Assembly: GCA_038277395.1 (NCBI GenBank)
Contig: CM076192.1
Span: forward strand, 194,373,647 to 194,437,646
DNA length: 64,000 nucleotides
From: Dryocosmus kuriphilus
Taxonomy: Eukaryota > Arthropoda > Insecta > Hymenoptera > Cynipidae
Direction: 5' to 3'
Each line of letters starts with the position of its first letter. Positions within the stretch are counted from its first letter, which is position 1. Below are positions 22,192-32,489 of this stretch, in pieces. Below the pieces are notes generated by a model. The model searched no databases. It was given only the letters and a program-made list of their open reading frames with translations, and was not told where the DNA came from. The position numbers were made by a program, and so were the translations under genes.

Positions 22192-22680
22192 ATCCCTCAA
22201 TCAGGGAACCGGGTCCTTTCGCCGCGGCTGTTCCTTGTGAAGGGTCCAGGCTTTCGTCTCCCAGGACAGTTGCAGCTTCCCAACTGGAAGGCGTTGGATT
22301 TAAACGGCTTATTCCCAGGAGCAATCCGGACCAGATATTCGAACTTAGAAGATACATTCCTCCTGATAATAAAAACATTAAAGTGAAAGTAGGAAACCAC
22401 GCATTTGCAAGTATGCCTGTACAAGAATATATTGTATTATCGACAACCGATGGTGAGGTTTTCGCAGTAGTGGAGGATATGAAGTATCTTAAAGGAATAT
22501 ATAATCACCACAGAAAGCGAATGAAAGTGCACATGAACGACGGCAATTTTGAGCCTATGACCTCAAAAGAGGTGGAGGAGGCTCCAGTAGGCCCTCCCTA
22601 CGTAATTGGCGACTTTTTTTCAATTGAGCCTGGAAACTACGATTCTCTACAGCATCTATACCGTTCAAGTCAGTCGAAAG
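22192..22680 (+). CDS. Tandem exon family, copy 2 (complete 489-nt exon)
   Basis: A strong acceptor (CTCTTTTTCTTCCTGCAG) ends at 22191 and a donor (GTAAAAAAAT) starts at 22681. The exon is 489 bases, a multiple of three, with two leading and one trailing base, so it is a symmetrical phase-1 exon. It is open throughout. Residues include PFAAAVPCEGS near the start, FKRLIPRSNPDQIFELRRYI, QEYIVLSTTDGEVFAVVEDM in the middle and NYDSLQHLY near the end. No signal peptide is in this exon; one could be in an upstream exon. Relative to copy 3 it has an in-frame insertion of about 14 codons. The family is not recognised and no catalytic motif is evident. Confidence 0.6.
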
Positions 22681-22859
22681 GTAAAAAAATATAATTTTTC
22701 ATGTGCGTTTTTTGCACTTGTTTCAGTAAATACATAAAATTGGCAAAAAAATCCTGAGAAAAAAATCGTAGTCCTTCGAAAAATACATATATTATGTGCA
22801 GCACATTGTTGCTCTACGACTGACAAATTTCGAGAGAATTGATGTTGAATATATGTTAG

Positions 22860-23632
22860 TGAACGTGGGGTGGCTGTGCACCCCTGCAGCTGGTCACAGA
22901 AAGGCTTGCGTTCAAACCCTGCAACTTCGCATCGTTTTTCGTGGAGGCACCCGGCGATTGGTCACAAAACTAATTTCGGTCATAAGTATAATCCTTTTCA
23001 ATGTTTTGCGGTGTCGAGAAGGCGCCCCTGTAACTGCTCACGAGAATGCTTTCAATCAGACCCTTACCCCTTTCCAGTTTTCTGCTGGAACCAGGAAGGC
23101 ACCCAGATGTCTAGTCACAAAAATGAATTCAGTCACACAACTACACCCTTCCAATGTTTTACATTTGTCGAGAAGACACCACTTTGACTGGCACAGAAAT
23201 ACTCTCAGTCCCACTCCTATTACTTTCAAGTGATTTTCTGGAAAACGGGGGCATCACTGTCACTGGACACAAAAATGCTTACAGTCACACCACTAACAAC
23301 TTTAATGTTTGCTGTCTGCAACCCATGACTGGCCTCAGAGATGTTTCCAGTCACAACCCAACCACTTTCTAATGTTTTGCGGGGCACACACTTAGTGGTC
23401 ACCAAAGTACCTTCTGTCATACAACTAACCTTTCCAGTATTTTCCGGAGGCTGGAAGGTAGCCTTGTGATTGATAACAAAAAGGCATTCATTCACACCAC
23501 TACCCTTTCCCGATCTTTTTTAGTGGGACGGAAAGACACAAATTTGACTGGAAACAGAAAAATTTAATTCACTCCCCTACAACTTTCATGTGTCTTTCGT
23601 GGGACGGGAATGTACATCCGTAACTAGGCACG
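22860..23632 (+). repeat. Minisatellite array 2, first part (about 10 units)
   Basis: The same about 75-bp unit as array 1 in the same position behind exon copy 2. Unit cores lie near 22890, 22958, 23034, 23112, 23190, 23262, 23330, 23395, 23470 and 23548. The array breaks at TAGGCACG (about 23632), where a non-LTR fragment starts, and resumes at about 25697. Confidence 0.85.
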
Positions 23633-24561
23633 TACCCTACCTAGGGATCACATCACACTGCAGGGAGACCAGGAACACCCGCAGATACTCCGGCTCAGTC
23701 GATTAATGGTCACGTCGGGAATCTCCAAGTTTCAAATACACTTGCACCATAGAAAAGGCATCTCGGCAATCTTAGCCAGGCGCATGACAGTGGTGCAGAC
23801 AGTTATAGCCCTAATTCAAGAAACTTGGTTATACAGGGAAAGGATTTGTGGCCCAGGACGCTCTTGTGCTTTATATAAGGGGCCAAGCGGAAAAGAACCA
23901 AGAGCATGCATAGTGTTTAAGGCTATGTATGCGATATTGTTGCCTAAACACAGCTCCAGGGACCTTTTCGTACGTTGCCTCGGAACCGGTACTGGGACTA
24001 GCGTTGTTTTGCATGGGGTTGGCCATTAAAAACTGGATGCGAAATAGAAACCGGAAACGCAGGGACCAGACGAAGAAATGTAGACAGGCCAAGGCCATCT
24101 TGGGTTATGAGTACAGGAGTGACAGGGCCACAGAAATTCTGAAGTTACCCAAGGAAGTTGCTAGGACTACGATACACATGTTAACAGGGCATAACGATAT
24201 AAACTATCACATAAAACGATGGGACTCTGTCCCACCGCAGAGTGCAGAAAGTGCGGTGGAGATAAGGAGGCGTCCCTGCATGTATTATGCCAATGTCCGG
24301 TACTTTTCGGGCTTCGGAAACAATACCTTGGGGATCATTTCAAGGAGCCCAGGGATATCACAGCTCTACAAATAGGCGATATACTAGACTTTATCATGAG
24401 GTCTGGGATGGTCCATTAATAGCAGACATATAATGGAAACGTACAATGGACTTAGTCTGAGCACCAGGTGGAGGGGTTTTAGTCGGTAAGGACCCGACAC
24501 TACCCGAACTGTGGTTTCTTATGCAAGATTTCCCCTCCTCCAGCCACTATAAAAAAAAAAA
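23633..24561 (+). mobile_element. Non-LTR retrotransposon with internal deletion
   Basis: The fragment joins the start of ORF2 to its end and finishes in an A-tract at 24551-24561. The 3' tail is the same as that of the short derivative at 7329-7989. The reverse transcriptase region is absent. It sits inside the minisatellite array of unit 2. A clear target duplication was not found, partly because another repeat abuts the A-tract. Confidence 0.85.
23706..24419 (+). pseudogene. Non-LTR ORF2 remnant: endonuclease start fused to C-terminal part
   Basis: The first about 80 residues match the N-terminus of an apurinic-type endonuclease domain (ISKFQIHLHHRKG, ALIQETWLYRERICGPG, LYKGPSGKEPRACI). 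Near 23940-23990 the sequence jumps to the region after the RNase H domain (KKCRQAKAILGYEYRSDRA, TIHMLTGHNDINYH). A frameshift near 24220 leads to CPTAECRKCGGDKEASLHV, a C-terminal zinc knuckle, and RSGMVH before the stop. The order and RNase H-side signature suggest an R1/LOA/I-like clade. The deletion and frameshift make it non-functional. Confidence 0.85.
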
Positions 24562-25696
24562 TCTGCCGGCTTCGCGGGCACATTCTTATCGCGCGCTTCG
24601 CGCGAAGTATGAGGGCCCCTAGGGCGCGCGTCTGTTGGCATTCGCGCTTTACGCTCGTTAGGTTATTCACCTCGCGCTATGCGCTCAGTGCTTATGGACC
24701 GTAAAATCCTTTAAATTAAGAACTACAAAAGAAGTTATTTTACTTAAGCTTTATCGCCCTTAAGGAATACATTCCCATCATGAAACTCGCGCTTCGCGCC
24801 CGATAATTACATTTTTTTTAAACACATTGTAGACTGCTTAAGTTCTTTAGTGATTTTCCAAATTTTCAAAATAGAGGATTTCGATTCTTAAAAGTAAAAC
24901 GATGAGTCTTATAAATAAATTTTGTAGCTCCTTCCAAGGTGAACAATTCTGCTTGTTAATATTTTCTCATATCTTGCATAATTTTGCTAAAAAGTGGATA
25001 TCTTTTTATTTAATAATATATTTCGCGAATAACTCGAAGACTATGCCACTTTACAAAATAAATTACAGAGGTCAATTTTGTAGATCCTTTCGATGTGAAA
25101 AAATTTGTTTATTATCATTTCTTTCCTATCTTGCACAATATGGCGTGAAATTTGTATTTTTGATTTTTTAATAACGTTTTATCGATTTAAAAAAAAAAAC
25201 CCTGCATTTCATCAAAAAATGGTTAAAACAAAATTTGTAGATCTTTTTAAATCGAAGAACTTTGTTTCTTAGCATCCGTTTGTATCTTGAACAGTTTGGC
25301 GGGAAACCAGGGTCCTTTAATTTTAATAGCGTTTTTTTGATTAAAACAAAAATCGTTCATTTGATTAAAAAAACGGTTGAGACAAAATTTATGGATTTTT
25401 TTAAGGTGAACAATTTCACTTTCGTACATTTTTTTGTGCCTATCATAGTTTAGGCGGAAAATTTTTTTTTACCTTGTGAAAACCGTTTTTGGTGGACAAA
25501 ACCATAACCGTTCGTCAAAAACCGCTGGTTAACGTACTCGTTCTTTCTTTTCACCCCTTAGAGAAGTGTACCAAAGCGCACTCCAATCTGATTATTCCTT
25601 CGAAGGTTATCGTGTGAACAGACTCCAACGACGACGACGACAACAGACAGACAGACAATGTCGTAAAAACCGTTTTTTTCGGAATCAGGAACTCTC
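24562..25696. repeat. Dispersed repeat with GC hairpins, copy 1
   Basis: It begins right after an A-run with TCTGCCGGCTTCGCGGG and includes several small palindromes such as GCGCGCTTCGCGCG and CTCGCGCTTCGCGC. It goes on with AT-rich sequence and ends in a GACGACGAC run, CAGACAGACAGACA and GTCGTAAAAACCG. Copy 2 is at 42304-43545 in the same orientation with the same order. No coding capacity or terminal inverted repeats were found. Both copies follow an A-run. Confidence 0.8.
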
Positions 25697-25925
25697 AAAA
25701 CGTAACTACGCAAGTAAATACATTCAGTCACACCCCTAATACTTTTCTATGTTTTTCGGGGGAAGGCAACCTTTGACTTGACACAAAAATACATTCAGTC
25801 ACCCTCTTACCCCTTTCCATTGTTTTGTGGGGATCGGGAAGGCACCCCTCTGAATGGGCATAGAAGTACATTCAGTCAGGCCACTACGCCTTTCCAACGT
25901 TTTGCGGGGGCAGGCGCTCTGTGTA
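25697..25925 (+). repeat. Minisatellite array 2, second part (about 3 units)
   Basis: The roughly 75-bp units resume with AAGTAAATACATTCAGTCAC and end, as array 1 does, at GCTCTGTGTAGAGC. So the array of unit 2 was one block before insertion of the 2.06 kb now at 23633-25696. Confidence 0.85.
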
Positions 25926-26824
25926 GAGCAAAATTGTTCCAAAAAAAATATGAATATTTCGAAAATCTACGATTTATATTTTCGGAAGTTTATCCAAAGC
26001 CCTCAGGAGTTGAATTTATGCGAATAACGTTTTTCAAGCAAACTATTATATTTATTGTGAAATGATTCATTTAGAGCTCTAACTTTGAGCCACGACACCA
26101 GCACCTGGGACATGGGATGGACCGGAAAAGGTAATATTGAAAAAAATAATATTATTTCACGTTTTTCATTATTTTACAGAAACACTTATGAGTTTCGCTT
26201 GTTCTAAAATATCATCATCTTAGGTTGCCTTTTTGGATATTAAGATGAATTATTTAAGGGAATAAAATTCCACTTTCAACACATTTTGATAGAAATTACT
26301 TTCTATTGGTAAAAATAAAACGTATAATTTTTCTCAAAGAGAGCTACAAAGCTTTTTCCTTTTAAATTCAAAATGATCGTAAGATGTCATTTCTGGTTTT
26401 GGTTCTAGGTTGAAGTCAGTCCAGATCCACCGTGGTCTTTCATTTGACAATTCGTAGATACGTTGCTTTACATTAGCGTTACCCCAAAAATCGGTAACCC
26501 AATAAAGTTACTGTAATCTTTTAAAATAAACAGCGCCTTTTCTTTACCAAATTATGTGCGGAGGGATCTTTAAGATTAGACCTGAATATTCCACTGGCCA
26601 ATAATGGTGTACGAATTACGACCGCACATTCAAATGTTCGCAAGAAGATAGGCTGGACGGATTGGAATGAATTGTTCAGCTCAGTTATGCAAAAATAATT
26701 TGAAGTCTTTCCTACGTATTTGTGAGATATCCAACTATATACAGATTTCGGATAGTTTATTTAAATAAAGCCCCACCTTCCAGTTCCTCCTTCTCCTCAT
26801 ACTCCGCCACAGTTGAAGCAAGCG

Positions 26825-26831
26825 TATAAAA
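26825..26831 (+). promoter_or_regulatory. Possible TATA box
   Basis: TATAAAA followed by GG lies in a conserved block (GTTGAAGCAAGCG before it). The unit 1 counterpart near 21406 reads TAGAAAA, so the motif is not conserved. It is about 1 kb upstream of exon copy 3; linkage to that exon is a guess. Confidence 0.25.
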
Positions 26832-27165
26832 GGTCTGATTCGAAACAAATCGATTTTCTTTCTCACGGCGAAAACAGTTTTTTGCATAATATACTTTAAA
26901 AATGAAGTATCTTACTTTTAATAAAATTGTTCATGATCAAACTAAAACCAATTCGTTTATAGAATTTAATCGATTCACCATTTTTAAAGTATCAAGTGTG
27001 TATCAAAGAGTTACGCAGACTAAAAAATTTCCCCCGCTGAAGTTTGATGTTTTCTCGCAAAAAATTCTTCGGGCTGCATCCGAATCTCGAAGAATTTTAG
27101 AAGAATTTTTGAAATATTACAACTCTAGGACCTATTATATCAATAAGTTCCATTTTCTGAGGTAC

Positions 27166-27232
27166 CTAGTCATCAAAAGTTTCATCTGGTCGATTTCCTG
27201 TAAACTCTCTATCAAAGAGTTCTTCGAGGCCG
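27166..27232 (-). CDS. Candidate small terminal exon conserved between units (unit 2)
   Basis: This is the counterpart of 21774-21840 with the same acceptor word, length and stop position. It keeps EFTGNRPDETF next to the stop. Function unknown. Confidence 0.3.
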
Positions 27233-27655
27233 CTGATTACGAATTTTGAGCCTGAGTTTAAATTTTCAAAATTGTGGATAAGGTGTGGCAGATATAGCAG
27301 TTGCAGAAAGATAGAGGAGTAGAAAAAGAAGTGGGAGAAATGGGGGGGGGGGGACATTAGCATGACTGGGAAGAAAATGATGAGAAAAGGAAACGGAGGC
27401 CCTAGAGAACCGTAATGATAGAAGAATTTTAAAATATAAGTAATTGTTAGATAAGAGTAACAGCGAGTAAGATTTATTAGAATAAGATGCGGCTGCACCT
27501 TGCCGCTCTCGTACCAAAATTCGAAGCGCGCATTTAGTGAATAAGCCAAATAATTATTGAGTTGCGTAAAACCTGATACTTACTATTCAATTACATACAT
27601 ATAGAGTTATCATAGGCCAATGGATATGTCTCAAATCAGAGATTCTCTTCTACAC

Positions 27656-27688
27656 TTGCCTCTACTCACGAGGAGGAAGATGTGTTGG
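27656..27688 (-). pseudogene. Decayed 33-nt microexon, unit 2
   Basis: It matches 22016-22048. The donor GTGTAG remains but the acceptor is replaced by a G-run on the plus strand, and the in-frame TGA is shared with unit 1. It is likely dead. Confidence 0.3.
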
Positions 27689-27832
27689 GGGGGGGGGGGG
27701 GGGTAGAAGGAAGATGATAGTTTGAACCCATAATATTGAGGGAAAGCGTCGGAAAATTTAAAAACACTCACATGTTCACGATATACATAAAAGTAGGTAC
27801 CTGGCAAAATGATTTTCTTTTCCTTCCTACAG

Positions 27833-28275
27833 ACTGCCCAGTCAGGAAGCCGGGTGCTTTTGCCGCGTGTCTTGCAGCTTCTCAACTTGAAGATGTAGGA
27901 TACAAACGGCTTATTCCTGTGGAAAATCCGGACAGGATATTCGAATTTCGAAGATACATTCTTCCTGATGATACATAAATTAAGATGAAAGTAGGAAGCC
28001 GCACATATCCACGTATGCCTGTACAAGAATATATTGTGTTGCCAACAACCGATGGTGAGGTTTTCGCAATAGTAGAGGATATGAAGTTTCTTAAAGAAAT
28101 AGATGATTGCAGCGGAAAACGGACGAAAGTACACATGAAAGACGGCAAGTTTGAGCCTATGACCTCAAAAGAGGTGGCGGAAGCTCCAGTGAACATCCGT
28201 TACGTATACACAGGCTTGTTTTCAATTGAAAATGGAAACTACGATTCTCTACAGCATCTATACTATTCAGTTTAA
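27833..28275 (+). pseudogene. Tandem exon family, copy 3, with premature stop
   Basis: A good acceptor (TTTTCCTTCCTACAG) ends at 27832. The exon has the same two leading bases as copy 2. Residues include FAACLAASQLEDVGYKRLIP, then FEFRRYILPDD, followed by an in-frame TAA at 27976-27978. After the stop the same frame continues with MPVQEYIVLPTTDGEVFAIV and EPMTSKEVAEAP to NYDSLQHLYYSV and a TAA. The downstream donor of copies 1 and 2 is missing. The premature stop, unless read through, makes it a pseudogene. Unlike copy 2 it lacks the about 14-codon insertion. Confidence 0.6.
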
Positions 28276-28734
28276 TACTAAAATTGAATAAAGTAATTAT
28301 TAGGCTAAGAAGAAGGAAATATTCAATTTCGTTACAGTTAAAGGTCTGCCATATCTACAAAGATTTTTTTTCTGAAATCGTGTGCTAAGGATTTCTTGTA
28401 CAATACACTAGTGCCGATTACTGATTCCATTGTATGTCAAATTTATGAATACAGGACTTTATATACAATATATATGTACTAAAATGGAACTTTACGCCTT
28501 TCTGGGGCAACTAAAGCTTATTGCGTTTAAGAGTCAAACACTTGAAGCGATTTTGAATGATTTCAAACATTTCCAAGTGATTCTATGGTTTGAAGGTTTT
28601 CCCAAAGATTTTAATGACAACTATAGTAGAATAGCTAAGAGAATACGGGGAAAGAACGACAAAATTTGCGTTGTCGCCGTCAGATGGCGCCACTAGACCG
28701 TCAGTGCTTCGCAACAGTGCTAATTTATCGAAAG

Positions 28735-28905
28735 TATGTATTTTCCTTATTCGGTAATGTAGGATTCTGTGCCCATTAGAAGCAAGCCAATTTGTTGCCA
28801 TCAATCGGTAAGGTAGGTTTCTGTGGCAGGTATTTACTATCAGTCGGTAATATTGTGTTTTCGGATAGGCAGTTGTCACCAGTCGGTTAGGTAAAAATCA
28901 GTCAC
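28735..28905. repeat. Subterminal repeats, left arm
   Basis: About four imperfect copies of a roughly 45-50 bp unit containing CAGTCGGTAAGGTAG or similar and TTCTGTG. The right arm has the complement at about 54060-54185 (ACCTTATCGACGGATGG, ACATTACCGACTGATGG, ACCTTACCGAATGAGG). Such repeats may be binding sites for element proteins; that is inference. Confidence 0.6.
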
Positions 28906-29257
28906 GTGTGAAGTCTACTATTAAACGTTTGTTGTTAAGAAAGGGTTCTGTTCCAGGCTAGATACTTCGCAAAACTGACGTGTTTCATGTCCGTGCTAAC
29001 CTTATTCTCGTTTATTTTAGTAATAAATAGCTATAGGTACGAAATTACAACACTTAGCCCTTCGCTCGTCCATGAGCATGCAGAAATGCAGTCAAGGATA
29101 TGTATTGGAATTTACGTCCCTCTCTCTCTCTCTTACGAATATTGTAGGTGATATACTATGGGGATTGCCAGTTTTTCTAGACGCGGATCGACAGGTTTCA
29201 AGACGCAATTTCTCTACACGAATGTAAAGTTAATGAAATACTTACCTGTAAAAGTTT

Positions 29258-29368
29258 CTACTCACCAATGTTTGAACGTATAGTGTGAAATTCAGCTGAA
29301 AATCCATCGTTGCCTTTATTGTTGTTATTGTTTGAAGGAGCGGAGCGGAAAATGTGCAACTTATACAT
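29258..29368 (-). CDS. Small Asn-rich ORF, left arm (36 codons)
   Basis: The ORF starts at an ATG and encodes residues such as FRSAPSNNNNNKGNDGFSAEF. The right arm has the equivalent at 53595-53723. Both are followed by a conserved ACAGGTAAGTAT word, a consensus splice donor, so the ORF may be the first exon of a longer spliced reading frame. Function unknown. Confidence 0.4.
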   Translation of the reverse strand: MYKLHIFRSAPSNNNNNKGNDGFSAEFHTIRSNIGE

Positions 29369-29507
29369 AAACTTAAAGGTAAATTGGTAGGGTCAAATTA
29401 AAGTTAAAACTTCTCTACATATAAACTTTTTTCTGTTTATTCAAAAAACTTAACCTAAGAATACAACGTAGAATCTTAACCAATTTAGACAGGGGAACAA
29501 AAGGTTT

Positions 29508-30155
29508 TTACGAAAACATAAATTCACAACCGACAAGCCATATGATGTTCGAGGTATCAATATCTTTCATCACATGATCATCAGGATATTTCATCTTATC
29601 ATCATCTTTCACACCGTCATCAGCGTCATCATCATCATCAACGATTTTACTTGTAGTGTAATGCTTAATAGTAGGCTGATCCAGAGCAGCCAAGATCCAC
29701 TTCCTGAGAGCATGAGCATTTTGAACAGCAAGGTTTTCATACCAGTACTGAGTATGGTGATTACACATCATGCAAAATGTGGAGTGCAGTTTGTGGAGTG
29801 AAGGACAACCCAAATCTTCCAGATTATTTACATTTTTCAGAAACTGCTCCAACCACCTCTTACTTTGCAATCATTTAACGTAGATTGCATTGGCACCACA
29901 TAGTTTTTTTCGAATTATGTGCCTCACTTCTTCGTAGGATATGTCATCAGCGCTCCATTCGAGGCCATGAACATTGCGCGTCAGCCACAAATTTTCACTC
30001 CCGTAGCGGGCTGGCAACACATGCCAGTAGTAAAGAGATTCAAAGAGGTAAACCACAGGTTGAGAGTCTCCCTGGATAGAAACAACAGATAAACCCTTGA
30101 AGAGAAACTGGTTAATGTACTTCATGAAGCCTTGCACGTCCACTATGAAATTCAT
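29508..30155 (-). pseudogene. Polinton conserved protein (DVQGF family), left copy
   Basis: The protein starts MNFIVDVQGFMKYINQFLFK and includes YLFESLYYWHVLPARYGSEN and EVRHIIRKKL. An in-frame TGA at 29871-29873 splits it; the second half (LEDLGCPSLHKLH, CNHHTQYWYENLAVQNAHA) continues in the same frame to an acidic tail rich in Asp. The family recurs in insect Polintons next to the capsid genes; the function is not known to me, and a nuclease-like fold is only a guess. The right-arm copy lies at 52886-53454. Confidence 0.7.
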
Positions 30156-30277
30156 TGCGACGAAAAGTGACTTCTAGTTGCTGAAATCATCTCTTCTACA
30201 ACTTGCTTCCCGCCGCTGCTGATATTGACCCACCAATGCTGACATTACCCCCGCCACTGCTGGCATTTCCCCACCAC

Positions 30278-31474
30278 TTACGTCAACATTTTTAAGCTAC
30301 CACTGACAGGTTGATATTGAATAAGACTATCATGTACGATGAGGCAGTAGGCTGAACTTTCAGCGGGAAAATTGTCTCTAGATTCAATTTCCAGAAGAAT
30401 CTCCACTGAGGAATGTTTGAGAAAATTAGTCTGTTTTGAGCAATCGATAACAGATAGAGGAATGTGCGCTGTGAAATCGTTCTTCTTCAACATTGTTTCA
30501 GGCTCTTTCCTCTAGTAGGCTGCCTGAAAGTTTTCATACATCTTACACAGTGGCGCAAACTGATTGAGATTAACTTTCATCTTCAGATTACCGTACGAAT
30601 TGAGGAACACCTTGACATTGCTTATATTGCAATGATCGAAACGACTACCAAATCTTGCTCGCCTAACCTTTCCGCCTGTCTGGAAACCTAGGATAACCTA
30701 AGGAGTTTTCTCCAATTGAGTTGACGTTTTCATAGTCCATATGTGTCTTCGGTTGGGGGGGAGCATAGGGTAATCATACAATTCCCGTGAGCGAAACTCA
30801 TAGTCATCAGAGGATCTTTTTCAATAAAGTTCAACAACTGTTTATTCTGCTGATCTGAAGCCATCACATACGTTATCATCCACTCCACTTTCTCAATCGA
30901 GATCCTAAATTGTTCTTCGTTTCCAGGATCTTGGCGTTGTTGAGCGATAACTTTCATGTTACTATGTGATCTTGTCAGTATAAGTTCATGCCTTGCATTC
31001 ACGACGGTTTCTCGACAGTCTTCAGCGAATCCTAGTATCATACTTGGCGGTATAGTGTGACATCAAAGTATCCCTCCTCATTGTAAGAAGTCCTGTTCCC
31101 TCGGGGATGCCTAGTCATCATGCATTATCCATAAGAAAACATTTTCCAGGAGTGAGAGAAACGTAGCCTTTTATGGTGATCGTGAGACCGACATATTTTG
31201 AATGATCAATATCAATACCATTGAGTTTATAGCGAACTTCATCAAACATAAAGGAGATTGCATTGCTCACTAAGATTGTTTCAGTAACATTTCTGGCTAC
31301 ATCAACATCCCTTGTCATTCTTCCATACACGTGCAGTGAAATTTTACTGGGCAGTATACACACATCTTGATACTGGGTAGAAATGCGAATTTCATTACTA
31401 TTGTTAAATGACCATGAGGTATAAAGTTGATGTGAATGAATCTCATATTGGGAAATGGACTCGTCAGTCATCAC
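30278..31474 (-). pseudogene. Polinton major capsid protein (double jelly roll), left copy
   Basis: The family builds a virus-like icosahedral shell. The N-terminal part (31474-31118) has ILPSKISLHVYGRM, FMFDEVRYKLNGIDID and GYVSLTPGKCF. A frame change leads to 31041-30730 (WMITYVMASDQQNKQLLNFI), and further frame changes to a C-terminal part with RFDHCNISNVKVFLNSYGNL and, at 30278-30493, the end. At least three frame breaks make it non-functional. Assignment rests on recognising the Polinton capsid signature and on its position beside minor capsid and protease genes. The right-arm equivalent is at 51726-52769. Confidence 0.75.
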
Positions 31475-31734
31475 TGGTGCTTGAATGTTTAATATTTATT
31501 ACATTTTTTTTTTCTTTTTTGCAACAGCTGGAGATGACAAATATCCTGAGCCGCCTTTTCAAATCCTTTCTTTGATCTTGATGCCTTGTTGTATCAGACG
31601 GAGCACTTTCTGTGGTGTTATGGCCTGGCATGCTGGCTGAGAACTAACCTGTATCTTACATCTTGTCTCCCTTACAATCTCCTTTGCGATTGCCACCATA
31701 CACATTATTATTAATATTATTATATTGATGATTT

Positions 31735-32413
31735 GACGTGCAGTCGTATTGTTATAACCCCTCCTAGCAAATTCACAATGTCTCCGCCTTGATCAACAAT
31801 GCGAAGCTGAATTTGATATAGTGTCTTCACGGCGATTGGCAGATATACAAGTAACGTTTGATGGCACTTCCATAAACTTATATCCTGGTAGAAGAACAGG
31901 AAAAAATTCGTGAATCTTGTGCACTTTGCGCTCGTTGAAGTAAGCTCCTGTTGTGACATTATGCTCGAATCTTAAAGCATTCACTTTGAGAATAGCCACA
32001 GGTAGATCGGAATTGTGGGCCTTATTGGCCTCATGAACATGACGTGCGAAACCCAACAATTTGCCAGTGGAATCCACTGGTCGAAAGTCCTATCCATGAT
32101 CACACTTTATCTTGCTACGCAGTGTCTTATCATTTAGCTTAATGTTTATTGTAATGCCGTCATTCGCTAGAATCTTCCGAACTTATCTCTCAATATCTTC
32201 AATCTCATAGCTGACAGTTGGTATGTCAACTTTCCTTTGACCGACCTTGATTGTATCCTTTCCAGCTTCAACTTTAGGAATCGCATTGAATGTGAGCAAT
32301 TCAGTGAGACCAAGAGCGTAGTTCTTATGTGCAGAAAGTCTTATTGGTGGAGAGTGCTCTGCCTCGAGCACAGAAGAGTTTCCCGTTATGGAGAGAGCAA
32401 ATGATTTGTTCAT
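31735..32413 (-). pseudogene. Polinton minor capsid (penton-like) protein, left copy
   Basis: The N-terminal part (near 32413-32183) has SPPIRLSAHKNYALGLTELL and SYEIEDIER before a stop. The middle (32077-31793) has LLGFARHVHEAN, LPVAILKVNALRFEHN and PGYKFMEVPSNV. The last part, in another frame, has LRIVDQGGDIVNLLGGVI and ends near 31735. Polinton minor capsid proteins with this order lie between the major capsid and the protease, as here. Stops and two frame changes show decay. Confidence 0.7.
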
Positions 32414-32489
32414 GACGGTGTTCTTCACTCTTCTGCTTCTAATGAGTACATCACAATCTATTATTTAGAGAGTATTTGTCTCTTACATA

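Larger units (their letters stand above)
25926..27790 (+). repeat. Tandem segmental duplication, shared flank of unit 2
   Basis: The counterpart of 20346-22150, diverged by substitutions and small indels. G-runs at about 27342-27352 and 27686-27702 are specific to this copy. A plus frame at 26902-27249 is broken by stops in unit 1, so it is not called. Confidence 0.8.

Noticed and set aside
22870..23372. Plus-strand frames in the minisatellite as a zinc-finger gene
   Set aside because: The His and Cys residues come from a 75-bp repeat; spacing does not fit C2H2 or other known zinc fingers, and stops and frame changes interrupt it.
26902..27249. 115-residue plus-strand frame behind the TATA-like word
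   Set aside because: The equivalent region of unit 1 (about 21500-21860) has stops and a different frame, so coding is not conserved.
27631..28196. Minus-strand open frames (up to 167 residues) opposite exon copy 3
   Set aside because: They are antisense shadows of the plus-strand exon, and include translated G/C homopolymer.
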